Shown: positions 7,121 to 16,002, counted from the stretch's first letter. The stretch: DNA of 64,000 nucleotides from JAGVWJ01 sp964588555 (GCA_964588555.1 CAZPPT010000004.1:1-64000); one strand, 5' to 3'. Numbers and translations are program-made. Notes: generated from the letters alone by a model not told the origin.

Positions 7121-8220
7121 ATGCAAAGATCCAAAAATTCATCTTTTATCTCCGTAACTTCAAGCGACATGCACTTGGCCGTAGTTCCAAGAAGTTCCGC
7201 AATGCTTGGCTTCGTGCGCTCCTGATCCCCGCTGATGAGTTCCTTGATGTAGGTGCCTGCTTCTGCAAACACCCGTATTGTTGCATGGTTCTTGTCGTGC
7301 TTTAGGACTGCGACCTTCTTTACCCTTCTTTTTCGGATCAAATCAGCACGGCGGTGCGCTACCCGTTCAGGCGTCCGTTGCTCAATAAGCGCGCCGGAAA
7401 GCGATTCAATTTTTTTAATGTCCTCGCCAGTAACTTCGTGGCCGAGTTCAATTGTTGCCTCGTACTCCTTGTCAAAATGGGAATTCGCGACGAGCTCGAC
7501 CGCGGATCGTCTTACGCGCTTTAATTCGCCGACTTCCACCGACCCGCCTGCGTTGATTTCATTTTTTACTGCCTCGAGATTCATGCGCGTATTGTTTGGA
7601 TTTATAATTTCGAGCACGAATGGCCTGCCTGCAGTATTGGTCGCATCGACGTCTTCCCGTCCGCTTGCATGCAATGAGTAGTTTGCCGCCGCCGCCTCTT
7701 TCTTGAGCGGTTCCCCGATAAGCTCCTCAACGGACACATAATGCTTGCCCTTTTGTTCGCATTTTTTGCATCCCCTGCCATGGCAACGCATACAAATCCA
7801 GCGGGATTGGGAAATATTTGCCTTTTGCTTCTTGTACCTTCCAAATACGAAGAGGTTCTCGCGGTAGGTTTTCGTCCTTCCTTTTTTGAGCTCAAAAATG
7901 ATCCTGATCTCGCCGTCACCTGCATCGTATCTCAGGCCGGTCTGGCGGGCCATTTCCTCAATGATTTTTTTGTTAATGATATTCTTTATGCTCTGTACGA
8001 AAAGCACTTCCCGGTCCCATAACTCCTCCTCGCGCACAAGCCATTCGTCAGGGAGGCGGGTTGAAATGCAGAACGTGCTGCAATGCTCGTTTATCACCTT
8101 TTCCGCAGCGTCCTTTATGAGCGCATCAAGCTGGTCAAGGGTGTTCGCGCAGATAAAACAGTCGCCAGGGGGATACCTATTCTTGTTTGCCGCATTGCAG
8201 AATGCACATAAGGTGGTCAT
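7117..8220 (-). CDS. pus10: tRNA pseudouridine synthase Pus10
   Basis: 367 residues. N-terminal zinc site CAFC...CFIC, then a THUMP-containing part with a second Cys cluster (CMRCHGRGCKKC), then the catalytic domain with YVSVEELIGEPL, ASGREDVDATNTAGRPFVLE (catalytic Asp in GREDVD) and a C-terminal region with GTYIKELISGD. Archaeal Pus10 makes pseudouridine 54 and 55 in the tRNA T-loop. That is noteworthy here because three tRNA genes of this window have introns inside that loop. It lies last in an operon with the HerA-like ATPase, 4 nt after a 42-residue ORF. Confidence 0.93.
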   Translation of the reverse strand: MTTLCAFCNAANKNRYPPGDCFICANTLDQLDALIKDAAEKVINEHCSTFCISTRLPDEWLVREEELWDREVLFVQSIKNIINKKIIEEMARQTGLRYDAGDGEIRIIFELKKGRTKTYRENLFVFGRYKKQKANISQSRWICMRCHGRGCKKCEQKGKHYVSVEELIGEPLKKEAAAANYSLHASGREDVDATNTAGRPFVLEIINPNNTRMNLEAVKNEINAGGSVEVGELKRVRRSAVELVANSHFDKEYEATIELGHEVTGEDIKKIESLSGALIEQRTPERVAHRRADLIRKRRVKKVAVLKHDKNHATIRVFAEAGTYIKELISGDQERTKPSIAELLGTTAKCMSLEVTEIKDEFLDLCI

Positions 8221-8224
8221 TTGA

Positions 8225-8353
8225 TCACTTGGAAAGGCCGGTTATCTTCCGTAGCCTGTCAAGGAAAGATTCCTTTAGTTTTTTTCGTATGGTATACCTT
8301 CTTTCTGTCGGATAATTCCGTACTATCGTAAACGTATATCGTGTAGTATCCAT
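8225..8353 (-). CDS. 42-residue basic hypothetical protein
   Basis: A short ORF whose ATG overlaps the stop of the coiled-coil gene (TAATG) and whose stop lies 4 nt before pus10. Sequence starts MDTTRYTFTIVRNYPTERRY and ends with a basic helix (KKLKESFLDRLRKITGLSK). The opening could be a beta strand with an exposed RNP-like TFTIVR. It may be a ribosomal or nucleic-acid-binding accessory. Tight packing on both sides is the main evidence. Confidence 0.6.
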   Translation of the reverse strand: MDTTRYTFTIVRNYPTERRYTIRKKLKESFLDRLRKITGLSK

Positions 8354-9054
8354 TAGTCACTCCTCTTTTTAATATATCCCTCGCGTACGAGCATGTTGAG
8401 CCCTTCTTCGGCACGTGCAATTGGCAGGCGGTACGCCTCGCAGAATTCGGTCAGTTCAAGGGAGCCTTCGTGAAGCTTTATCCACTTGTAGAGCTCTTCT
8501 TTAAGCGCCTCGTCGCTCATCTTTTCAAGGCTGCGCACACGCCCCTCAAGCTCGTCGCGCCTCCGTTCGCATTCAAGCAAAAGGCGTGCGTTTTCCTCGC
8601 TTGAGCGGACCAGCTCTGAATATTTCTTTGACATGTCCGCATATTTTGCCCCGAGCTCCTCCTTTTGCGCCGCAAGGTCAAACGCATCCTTGTCCACCAC
8701 CTGCCCAAGCTCCGTAATGAATGTGTTTACCTGTTTAAAGAGGCTGCTTACCCGTATGTCATAATCATCCTCTGCAAGGAGCGCGGTGTTGATGAAAATA
8801 GGAAAGAGCCGTAGGAGACGTTTTCGTTTGCTTTCATTGTGCCTGAGCGCGTAGCTGAACTCTATCGTTTTTTCGCCGAACGTAACCCGGTAGTCAAGGT
8901 TTGCCTTGCCGCTTAGCTCTTCACCGGCAATTTTTTCCGCAACTATGTCAGGCCCGTTTTCCTTGACATGGGTAAACCCAAGGTCCTTAAGCGTCTGCAT
9001 GACCCGCGTCCCCTTCTTCCTGCGCTTTGCCTCAACCGTGATTTTTTCATCCAT
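8353..9054 (-). CDS. Coiled-coil protein with C-terminal winged helix
   Basis: 233 residues from ATG 9054 (the longer frame to 9081 runs into the previous gene). An N-terminal alpha/beta region (residues 1-95) is followed by a coiled coil from about 120 to 180 (QKEELGAKYADMSKKYSELV, ECERRRDELEGRVRSLEKM) and a small helical domain (ELTEFCEAYRLPIARAEEGL) resembling a winged helix. No family name. It starts 4 nt after the HerA/VirB4-like ATPase, so the two probably work together, perhaps as a motor and its adaptor. Confidence 0.7.
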   Translation of the reverse strand: MDEKITVEAKRRKKGTRVMQTLKDLGFTHVKENGPDIVAEKIAGEELSGKANLDYRVTFGEKTIEFSYALRHNESKRKRLLRLFPIFINTALLAEDDYDIRVSSLFKQVNTFITELGQVVDKDAFDLAAQKEELGAKYADMSKKYSELVRSSEENARLLLECERRRDELEGRVRSLEKMSDEALKEELYKWIKLHEGSLELTEFCEAYRLPIARAEEGLNMLVREGYIKKRSD

Positions 9055-9058
9055 ATGA

Positions 9059-10495
9059 TCACTTATCATCCAAAACGACATTGACCACTCCCTTGGCGGC
9101 CTTTCGCATCTTTACAAGCGAGAATATCTTGATGAGGTTCTTTTCATCAATCCCAAGCTGGCGGAGAAATGACAGGATCGACGATTTTGAATACCCGAAT
9201 TTTTCAAGAAGCGCAACAAGGTGTTCCGCCTCGACAAACCCGTCGTTCTTCTCAAACTCGGCGCGGACAATCGTCGACTGGCCCTCATTAAGCCCAAGCT
9301 CGTACAGCATACGCAGGAATTGTTCCCGCTCTACCTCCAACTCCATGCTACCACCTTTTATATGAAAGAGGAACAACGGTTCCTCGCCATCAATCTTATT
9401 CATAAGGAATGTCGCGGCCCGCGCCTGGCGCTCCGCAAAGATCATGTTTACTGCCGCATCCCCGACACCAAAGCGTGATATTTCGTTATCTATAAATCCG
9501 CCATACCCTATCGAGTTCCGTACGTATTCCCTAAATTCGCTTAGCACAAGGCGCAGCACGAACAGCGTGCCGATGTTGCTGAATATCGTCTTATGCATGT
9601 CTGTCGGGTTTTGTGTTGCAATAATAAGGGCAAAGTTGTATTTCCGCCCCTCCCGAACGATCGTGATGACGTCGCTCCGCTCGTCATTTGCTATTTTCCA
9701 TGCCTCGTCAAGCACGACAAAAAGGCGGATATTCTGTTCATTCTTGATGCCTTCGCCGCGCATGATCTCCTTTATGTATTGCAGTATGGTAAGGCCGGCA
9801 AGGCTCCTGATCTCTTCTGTCGGCAGTTCGTGAAGGTCTATACAGACAAGTCCGCCTTCTGTTAGCTTTTGTATGTTAAGGGTGCTTTTGCCTGCAAAAA
9901 AATCGCTCCCTTCGACGGTGAACCGCCGCAATAGGCGCGCCGCCCGCTTTCGTTTGCGGTCTTCAAGGAGGCCCACCACGTCCTTAAGGGTCGGGCTCTC
10001 TTCCTTTTCATATATGTCTTCAAGCGCCTCCTCAATCTCATCCCGCTCATTTGGGTAGCCCTTAAGGTCAAGTAACAGGTCAAGTGCCGAAATAATCTGC
10101 TTTATCCGGTCGCGCTTCTTCTGGCCGCCAAGGTCAAGGAGGTTAAGTTTCTCATCCCCTAGGCTGATGACCGTGCCGCCTGCCTGTTTTACCCACTTGT
10201 TGTACTCGCCAACCCAGTCAAGGATGATCGCATTGGTATTCCAGATCATGCTTGCGCGGGTAAGGAAACTTTTTACTAAATAACTTTTGCCGCTTCCGGT
10301 TATACCAACTACTGCGATATGCGGATTAATGAGCTTTTTAGGATCCCAGAACACGGGCGTTGCGAGGTACCGCGTCTTTCCAAGATATATGCCCTCAGTA
10401 GGCCCTGAAAGAAGAAGGTCTTTTCTTGGTTCAGGGGGGTGTACGAGAATCATCCGTTTTGCAAGGTCCTTTGACAACATGTACGATAAATGCAT
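9059..10495 (-). CDS. HerA/VirB4-like P-loop ATPase
   Basis: 478 residues. An N-terminal beta part is followed by Walker A (GITGSGKS, about 64-71), the motif DWVGEYNKW, Walker B (LFVVLDEAW, about residue 257), a sensor-like IIATQNPTDM and an arginine-containing LVLSEFREYVRNS. This matches the DUF87/HerA-VirB4 group of DNA- or protein-pumping hexamers. NurA is not adjacent, so a repair role is unproven, and the VirB6-like proteins at 18087-19886 make a secretion role possible. A TATA-like CTATATTTTTAAAC lies about 30-40 nt upstream of the ATG. First gene of an operon ending with pus10. Confidence 0.85.
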   Translation of the reverse strand: MHLSYMLSKDLAKRMILVHPPEPRKDLLLSGPTEGIYLGKTRYLATPVFWDPKKLINPHIAVVGITGSGKSYLVKSFLTRASMIWNTNAIILDWVGEYNKWVKQAGGTVISLGDEKLNLLDLGGQKKRDRIKQIISALDLLLDLKGYPNERDEIEEALEDIYEKEESPTLKDVVGLLEDRKRKRAARLLRRFTVEGSDFFAGKSTLNIQKLTEGGLVCIDLHELPTEEIRSLAGLTILQYIKEIMRGEGIKNEQNIRLFVVLDEAWKIANDERSDVITIVREGRKYNFALIIATQNPTDMHKTIFSNIGTLFVLRLVLSEFREYVRNSIGYGGFIDNEISRFGVGDAAVNMIFAERQARAATFLMNKIDGEEPLFLFHIKGGSMELEVEREQFLRMLYELGLNEGQSTIVRAEFEKNDGFVEAEHLVALLEKFGYSKSSILSFLRQLGIDEKNLIKIFSLVKMRKAAKGVVNVVLDDK

Positions 10496-10548
10496 ATGCC
10501 CCTACTTGGTTGCTCATTTCGGGTTTAAAAATATAGGCTATTGTTGCC

Positions 10549-11514
10549 TCATACTGCTTGGACAATGCCCATATGCCTTTCCTGCCCTACGCCATACTTG
10601 CCATAAAAGTTAAGGACTATATCGACAAATTCAGCAGGGTGCGTTGCATACGCCGAGTGGCCCGCGTCAGGCACGATCGTAACTGTTGCATGGGGGTTTG
10701 TTTCCCTCAGGTACTTCCTAATTGTTTCCGGCCTCGTAATTGCATCATGCTCGCCGCCTATGTATAGCAGCGGGCATTCAAACAAGGGGATATCCTCTAC
10801 CCGCCTATCTTTTCGCATTGAAATGTATGCCTCGGCAGTTACGCTAAGCGACGTCTCCTGAAAGTACCGTGCAAGTGCCGCAAGGGATCGAGGCGTAAAC
10901 CCTGCCCTTTTAAGCCGTTCGCGCGGGATGCGGCCTATCCTTCTTTTAATGAGGCTGCTTATTGCTTCACCTTGCTTTAACTCGTCAAGGTATGCCGGCG
11001 CATGGCAGCTTAGCCGTGCGGCAATGCCGACCAGTACTGCTAAAAGCCGGTCTTCTGCGAACGTGCATGAAAGATGCGGGTCAATAAGGGGCGTCGATGC
11101 AAGCACGGCGCTTTTGACCAGCGTTGGTTCCTGCCGATATATATGCCGAAACGTATGCCCGCCCATTGATTGGCAGATAAAATGCGCCTGCTTGATTCCA
11201 AGATGGTCCATTGCCATGCGCACAAGCTCTGCATTTGCCCGCAGGTAATCATGCTGTTTGGCGCGCCCCATACGCGTCATTCCCTGGCCAAGATTCTCAA
11301 ATGCATAAATATCCATATATCCAGAAAGCCTTCCAGCAACCGGGTTCCATACGTCGGGCGGCACCATGAGGCCTGAAAGGGCAACTACTGGCTCACGCCC
11401 TTGCCCTGCGCTTCTTGTAATACACCGTACGCGAGTCCCGCTGCCAAGCTCATATGTCTTGTCATGGGATTCAGTCCGCCTTTTTCGGACTCCGTGGATA
11501 GTTAATGCGTGCAT
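10549..11514 (-). CDS. Alpha/beta hydrolase
   Basis: 321 residues from ATG 11514. The fold is marked by the oxyanion region (VALSGLMVPPDVWNPVA), nucleophile elbow ICQSMGGH (Ser), acid GGEHDAITRPE and base DAGHSAYATHP: a complete Ser-Asp-His triad with an inserted cap domain in between. The start was chosen because a TATA-like TATATATAAA lies about 25 nt upstream; the longer frame to 11580 would begin before the promoter. Substrate unknown; esterase or lipase-type activity is likely. Confidence 0.85.
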   Translation of the reverse strand: MHALTIHGVRKRRTESHDKTYELGSGTRVRCITRSAGQGREPVVALSGLMVPPDVWNPVAGRLSGYMDIYAFENLGQGMTRMGRAKQHDYLRANAELVRMAMDHLGIKQAHFICQSMGGHTFRHIYRQEPTLVKSAVLASTPLIDPHLSCTFAEDRLLAVLVGIAARLSCHAPAYLDELKQGEAISSLIKRRIGRIPRERLKRAGFTPRSLAALARYFQETSLSVTAEAYISMRKDRRVEDIPLFECPLLYIGGEHDAITRPETIRKYLRETNPHATVTIVPDAGHSAYATHPAEFVDIVLNFYGKYGVGQERHMGIVQAV

Positions 11515-11586
11515 GGTAAATTTGTTATATGTTTTATATATAAATGCTCGTATCAAAATTGCAACCTCGTGCACGGACACCGCGCC

Positions 11587-12555
11587 CTAAAATTGGGGCA
11601 GGTAGTTCACCTTGTAGTTTTTGATGAGCGTGTAGTACTCATAGCGCTTTATGCCGTTTGGAAATTTCCTTTCAAACTCATCCATGATTTCTATGAACTG
11701 GCTGAAGCTTTCTACCTCGAGATCGAATTCAAAGTCAGATGTGACGAGCGTTTTTTCAGTATAGATGACGTTTGGATGCGCAAGAATCGTATTCATGATC
11801 TCTTTTTTTTGCTTCGTATCTGCAAACCAGAGATCGACCTTGTAATAGAGGTAGCCAAGCTTCTTGTAATTAAGTATTGTTCGAAAGCCGACGATGACGC
11901 GCTTTTTTATCAACCGCTTTAGCCGTGCACGTGCGGTGACAACTGATGTGTTTGTTTTATGCGCAAGATCGACAAGCGAGGTGCGCGCGTTCTTTGAAAG
12001 AAGGTTTAGGATTTTGAAATCGAGCCTGTCAAGCGCCTCCGGTTTTCCTTCGTGGAGAACCTTAAAACCCGTTTTTTCAACGTCCTTTTCGTTTCTCGTA
12101 AGGTACCCACGCGTAAATTCCGTATACTCTGTCTTTACTGCAAGGTGGCACTTCAAAAAATGGACTCCAAAATTTTCAGTAAACTCCTCCCAGAAATTCT
12201 GGTACTCCCAAACTGTTTTTACCCAGATGCTGAAACTGAAGTCGTAGTGGCCGGTAATGCGGTAAAATATCCAGATATTTTTGTGGTTTTTGAGATACTC
12301 GATGAGCGCTTCCTTTTGCTGATGCGGCATGTCTGTAACGCGTACATAAAAGCGAAACGAGATAAACCCGAGCTTTGTGTAATCAATGACGGTATAAAAT
12401 CCCTCAATAATCCAGTTCTCAATTAATTTTTCCATCCGATATTTTACCGTATCCTTGTTTGAACGGGTTTTCTTTGCAATTGCTCCGTAACCCTGTCGCG
12501 AATCACAGTCAAGCTCGTGAAGAATTTTCCTGTCAAGATGGTCTAATTCTATCAT
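11587..12555 (-). CDS. Double Lrp/AsnC-type transcription regulator (second copy)
   Basis: 322 residues with the same two-unit plan as the protein at 6155-7120: HTH 1 (LDHLDRKILHELDCDSR, SNKDTVKYRMEKLIENW), effector domain 1 (GHYDFSFSIWV), HTH 2 (LDRLDFKILNLLSKNARTSL, TARARLKRLIKKRVIVGF), effector domain 2. The two proteins are clearly paralogous, but the sequences differ enough for different binding sites. The upstream region is very A/T-rich and shared with the divergent orphan gene at 12680, a plausible target. Confidence 0.85.
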   Translation of the reverse strand: MIELDHLDRKILHELDCDSRQGYGAIAKKTRSNKDTVKYRMEKLIENWIIEGFYTVIDYTKLGFISFRFYVRVTDMPHQQKEALIEYLKNHKNIWIFYRITGHYDFSFSIWVKTVWEYQNFWEEFTENFGVHFLKCHLAVKTEYTEFTRGYLTRNEKDVEKTGFKVLHEGKPEALDRLDFKILNLLSKNARTSLVDLAHKTNTSVVTARARLKRLIKKRVIVGFRTILNYKKLGYLYYKVDLWFADTKQKKEIMNTILAHPNVIYTEKTLVTSDFEFDLEVESFSQFIEIMDEFERKFPNGIKRYEYYTLIKNYKVNYLPQF

Positions 12556-12679
12556 ATTTAGATTTATTTAATTAAATTAATAAAAATCTTTCTATTTTGA
12601 TAAAAATTTGTCCTTATAATTATATTAATGTATTAATTACATATAGTTCCATTCAAATAAACAAAAAAGGTGATACGTC
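12556..12679. promoter_or_regulatory. A/T-rich divergent promoter region
   Basis: 124 nt, mostly A/T, between the second double-Lrp gene and the orphan operon. It holds several TATA-like stretches (TTATATTAATG, ATTAATTACATATA) and an AATTTATTTAATTAAATT dyad near 12568. The last bases give AAAAAAGGTGATA, the ribosome site of the plus-strand gene. An Lrp-type site is plausible but not defined. Confidence 0.45.
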
Positions 12680-13258
12680 ATGAAAATACTACGATTGTCG
12701 CATGGATATCAACAGAGAACCATGGGGGAACGGCACACAAGGCCATTGTCGCGCGATAGCCTTCGCTTGTTTGGTGCACATCAACTTACAGAAGAACACA
12801 TCGAGCCGGGAAGGCTTCTTGCACCTGCAAAAACAGTAATGGAAATAAGCCGTGACGCCATCCTTGTACGGCTTGTTGGCAATACGGTCGCGTTTGCGTA
12901 TCCTGATTCGACGGTGACCCGTGTCCTATTCCATGACCGTTATGAAGGAAGCCACCTGCTTATTGAAGAAGGCGGCAAGCAGTCCCTTCGGAAAGGTCGG
13001 AAACACCGCCTTGGCAAAGTGGAGCTTGCATCTTTAAATGACGGTGCGGAAGTATTTTTTGGCTTTATCCTTGCAAGTGGTTTTTTCGTCAGTGAGACAC
13101 GCGGTGCGTCCCCCTTGGTTGGAGGGGAAAACTACTGTTTTTCTTTTGAAATTGAGGCAACGCCAAATGGCACGAAAGAAGAACGGTTCCCGGCGGACTC
13201 GGTGCGCGTTGAGGTCTTTTCAACGCTTCCGCCGGTCTTGATCCTTGAGGCAAAATAA
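12680..13258 (+). CDS. Orphan protein, first gene of the 12.7-16.0 kb island
   Basis: 192 residues, hydrophilic and beta-rich, without membrane segment or recognised motif. The N-terminal part is basic (LSHGYQQRTMGERHTRPLSR). The centre has strands such as AILVRLVGNTVAFAYP. The ATG follows AAAGGTGATACGTC, a standard ribosome site for this genome. It begins a run of five same-strand genes of unknown family that seem to be one transcription unit. Function unknown. Confidence 0.65.
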   Translation: MKILRLSHGYQQRTMGERHTRPLSRDSLRLFGAHQLTEEHIEPGRLLAPAKTVMEISRDAILVRLVGNTVAFAYPDSTVTRVLFHDRYEGSHLLIEEGGKQSLRKGRKHRLGKVELASLNDGAEVFFGFILASGFFVSETRGASPLVGGENYCFSFEIEATPNGTKEERFPADSVRVEVFSTLPPVLILEAK

Positions 13259-13273
13259 AGATAAGGTGTGCAT

Positions 13274-13882
13274 ATGAATAGCGTTTTACGATTTCATATT
13301 TTTACTGCAATGAGGCATGTAAGGAAAAATGAGCTTAAAAAAGCAATTCCCTATTTTGTGGCTATTGACCGTCTTGCCACAACGCCTGAGGAACGATTAT
13401 TATTAACGGGGTGCATGGGCATTTCCTATTTTAGGGCAAGAAATGCACGTGTCGCAAAAAATCTTTTTTCTGAAATTCTTTATTCTACAAATCCGCTGGG
13501 CAAGCGCGTTGCCCGAAGGTATATGGAAAAATTGTCCGATCTTGAGTTTGATCCACTTACTTTAATGAAAAAGAATGAAGACGGGCTTGCATTTCGGTCA
13601 TTTCGGCCAAGTGAAGATTTTAGGCACTACCTATACGTGCTTCTTGAAAATACTGTGTGCCCCACTACTGGAAAACGTGGTATGCCCCAATCAGATTTGG
13701 CACGGGAACTCGGCTTAAGTAAGACCCATCTTTCAGACATGTTGCGAAAACGTGGCCTTAAGAATATTCTTGCACGGAATCTTGCCAGAATAGTTGAGGT
13801 ATTGCACGAGCATGGCATTTCAAAAGAACAAACTGATCGTCTTATTGAATTGGCCACAGAGTGTGCAGGGAAGGAGGCGTAA
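13274..13882 (+). CDS. TPR-like protein with C-terminal helix-turn-helix
   Basis: 202 residues from ATG 13274, after AAGGTG (a GTG at 13268 is possible). Residues 1-85 form helical pairs resembling tetratricopeptide repeats (ELKKAIPYFVAIDRL, ARVAKNLFSEILYS). The C-terminal part has an HTH (MPQSDLARELGLSKTHLSDM, then LRKRGLKNI). A repeat domain linked to DNA binding suggests a regulator that senses a protein or peptide partner. It lies 15 nt after the first gene of the island and may control it. Confidence 0.65.
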   Translation: MNSVLRFHIFTAMRHVRKNELKKAIPYFVAIDRLATTPEERLLLTGCMGISYFRARNARVAKNLFSEILYSTNPLGKRVARRYMEKLSDLEFDPLTLMKKNEDGLAFRSFRPSEDFRHYLYVLLENTVCPTTGKRGMPQSDLARELGLSKTHLSDMLRKRGLKNILARNLARIVEVLHEHGISKEQTDRLIELATECAGKEA

Positions 13883-13906
13883 TATCTTAGATGGATAGGT
13901 GAACTT

Positions 13907-14023
13907 ATGTCGCTTGAACTATTACGAAGAATCAAGAAAATACAACATTCTATTCATAAAACCCAGTTTTTTTGGTTATGTTATGAGAGCTCCGATGCTC
14001 TAAAAAAGGTGAAATTATGGTAA
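13907..14023 (+). CDS. 38-residue ORF sharing its start with the gene at 15028
   Basis: ATG at 13907 follows ATAGGTGAACTT and encodes MSLELLRRIKKIQHSIHK, then a Trp/Phe stretch to TAA overlapping the next gene's ATG. The first eight residues and the ribosome-site region repeat those of the gene at 15028 (MSLELLRRLHKG). It may be a tiny paralogue, a leader peptide or a truncated duplicate. Confidence 0.45.
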   Translation: MSLELLRRIKKIQHSIHKTQFFWLCYESSDALKKVKLW

Positions 14024-15018
14024 ACTGCAATGTAAAAAAACCGAAAATCTACTCGTTTAGGTTTTCAAAGAGAGGGGAACGATTTACCGGAGGCGTGCTC
14101 CTTCATGATGACTACAGGGCATCCGGACGTCTTATACATCGAAAAGCCTTAGGCGCTTCCGACATTTTTGAAGCACAATCACGCCTCGCTTCTTTTAATG
14201 AGTCGCACGGTACAAACGTTCGGCTTATTTCCCCTCGGACAGCTTATTTTGCGCGTCAAACTGAGTTGGCATCCTTTAGTTTTTTTACTAATATGGGAGT
14301 AGTTCATAGGGACGGCCGCAAACCACTTGGTACAGAAGTCCGTTTTTTATATAATTCGCATGGAGATTCTTATCCTGACAAATGCGAGTATCGTTTTTTA
14401 ATTCCTCCGCAATATCGGGATGCATCCACCCTTGTTTTCGACTTTGATGCATGCCGTATTAAAAATCAAAACGATGTTTTCGTGTTGGAGGCACCTCCAG
14501 AAAATCTACATCGTATAGATGGTTTTATCGAATTTGTGACAAGCCCGCCCAAAGTCCGTAGAGAGTCTCGCCTTGTCCGCGATGCGAAAACAATGCTCCT
14601 GCGATTTTCGCAATCCCCCTCTACGGTTTCTGTTTGCGAGCCGCCCCCGCATCGGATCGAATTGGAGGAGGATTTTCTTTTCAATATGCGTGGATTAAGC
14701 CAAACGGGTACGTTTATTGGTGCGCTACTGTGCGATTCTTCATTCGAAAGTGGTCTCATTAGTTACCGCCTCCTACCTTTTCATTCTTCTATAGAAACAC
14801 TCCTCGTAGTTGAAGTTCCAGAACCAGGTCTCGCGTTGTTTCATGACATAATGTATGAAGATATGGTTGGTTTTCTGCATTCTCAGCTGGATCTTCTGGG
14901 CCGGGGGTTTGATAAATTTACTAATTTTATGGGAGATCCAGTAGATCCACGTGTCAAGGCTGCGCTAGGGGTGGTCTCATCAATTTTACCGCCCGTAGCA
15001 ACTCCAGATGATAAATGA
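14017..15018 (+). CDS. Orphan protein of 333 residues
   Basis: A soluble, beta-rich protein with no recognised family. It begins MVNCNVKKPKIYSFRFSKRG; mid-part has a Pro-rich VCEPPPHRIELEEDF. No membrane segment. The ATG follows AAAAAGGTGAAATT and overlaps the stop of the 38-residue ORF. Codon use is more A/T-ended than in the housekeeping genes, which fits accessory status. Function unknown. Confidence 0.65.
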   Translation: MVNCNVKKPKIYSFRFSKRGERFTGGVLLHDDYRASGRLIHRKALGASDIFEAQSRLASFNESHGTNVRLISPRTAYFARQTELASFSFFTNMGVVHRDGRKPLGTEVRFLYNSHGDSYPDKCEYRFLIPPQYRDASTLVFDFDACRIKNQNDVFVLEAPPENLHRIDGFIEFVTSPPKVRRESRLVRDAKTMLLRFSQSPSTVSVCEPPPHRIELEEDFLFNMRGLSQTGTFIGALLCDSSFESGLISYRLLPFHSSIETLLVVEVPEPGLALFHDIMYEDMVGFLHSQLDLLGRGFDKFTNFMGDPVDPRVKAALGVVSSILPPVATPDDK

Positions 15019-15027
15019 TGTGAACCT

Positions 15028-16002
15028 ATGTCATTAGAATTATTAAGAAGGCTCCACAAGGGCCCACACGCTGAACAATTTAAACAGCGAAGCGCGCGTG
15101 CGGCATTTGAAAAATTTGCAAAAGGAAGTGACGACCCAATTATCGGATTTGAAAAATGGGTACGTGAAATCGAGCTTATTGGTCCGGGTGCCGATCAATT
15201 GCGCAGAGCAGTGCTTGAAATGCCGCGCCTTGCAGGGTTTGCGGACATATGTTCTAAGCCGGAGCAGGTCTTTGTAGTTGACCGGTATGAGAAAGCAATC
15301 GATGGCGAATACGCAATTGGCGCACGACTGACCGGCCGTAAGTATGGAGGCATCTACCTTCATGAGGGGGAGCGCCGTGATGCGCTGAAACGCATAAACA
15401 CTGTTGCAGGGTTTGACATCTACAGGCGAATTGATGAGCGCGATCCTCACGAACCTGCGCTCTATAGGTACTTAAAAATTGGTGATGCGCTTATCCGCGT
15501 GCCGCATGACCAGGACGGGAAAGCGGAAACGCTTGTCCATGAGCTACGGGATTTGTTTTTTGACGAAACGCTTCTTGACGAACGGGTACAATTGGTTCTT
15601 GAACTGATCCGCTCGATTCGAAAAGGGGTTGTTGACAGCGACGGGGACAAAAAAATGGGCCTGGTCATTGCCGAACCGGTTGCGCAAAAGCTTGGGGTAA
15701 TCCATAGGCCGGCTGGCGACCACTATGACGGGCTCCTTGAAGTGCGGCAGCTAACGGTAACGACGCGCGTATCATGCAAAGCCACTAAGGAGTGGCCGAC
15801 GGATGAGCGCCTTGTCGGGGATACGTGGAGTGTTGTTTATGACAAAGAGATAGAGCACAACCCGCCGCATAACGCGATACTTGTTATTACAGATCAACGC
15901 GTAGGCCATACTCCGTATTTTGACGCCTACTTTAGCGAAGGCCTCTATTCATCCTGTTTCTTTAATGAGCGAAAATTTGCAACTGAAATGCTTTGGATTT
16001 GA
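15028..16002 (+). CDS. Orphan protein of 324 residues (MSLELLRR start)
   Basis: A soluble mixed alpha/beta protein. The helical N-terminus (HAEQFKQRSARAAFEKFAKG) is followed by strands such as QVFVVDRYEKAIDGEYAIGA and HNAILVITDQRVGHTPYFDA. No recognised motif. It is the last gene of the island and starts 9 nt after the previous stop. Its first eight residues repeat in the tiny ORF at 13907. Function unknown. Confidence 0.65.
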   Translation: MSLELLRRLHKGPHAEQFKQRSARAAFEKFAKGSDDPIIGFEKWVREIELIGPGADQLRRAVLEMPRLAGFADICSKPEQVFVVDRYEKAIDGEYAIGARLTGRKYGGIYLHEGERRDALKRINTVAGFDIYRRIDERDPHEPALYRYLKIGDALIRVPHDQDGKAETLVHELRDLFFDETLLDERVQLVLELIRSIRKGVVDSDGDKKMGLVIAEPVAQKLGVIHRPAGDHYDGLLEVRQLTVTTRVSCKATKEWPTDERLVGDTWSVVYDKEIEHNPPHNAILVITDQRVGHTPYFDAYFSEGLYSSCFFNERKFATEMLWI

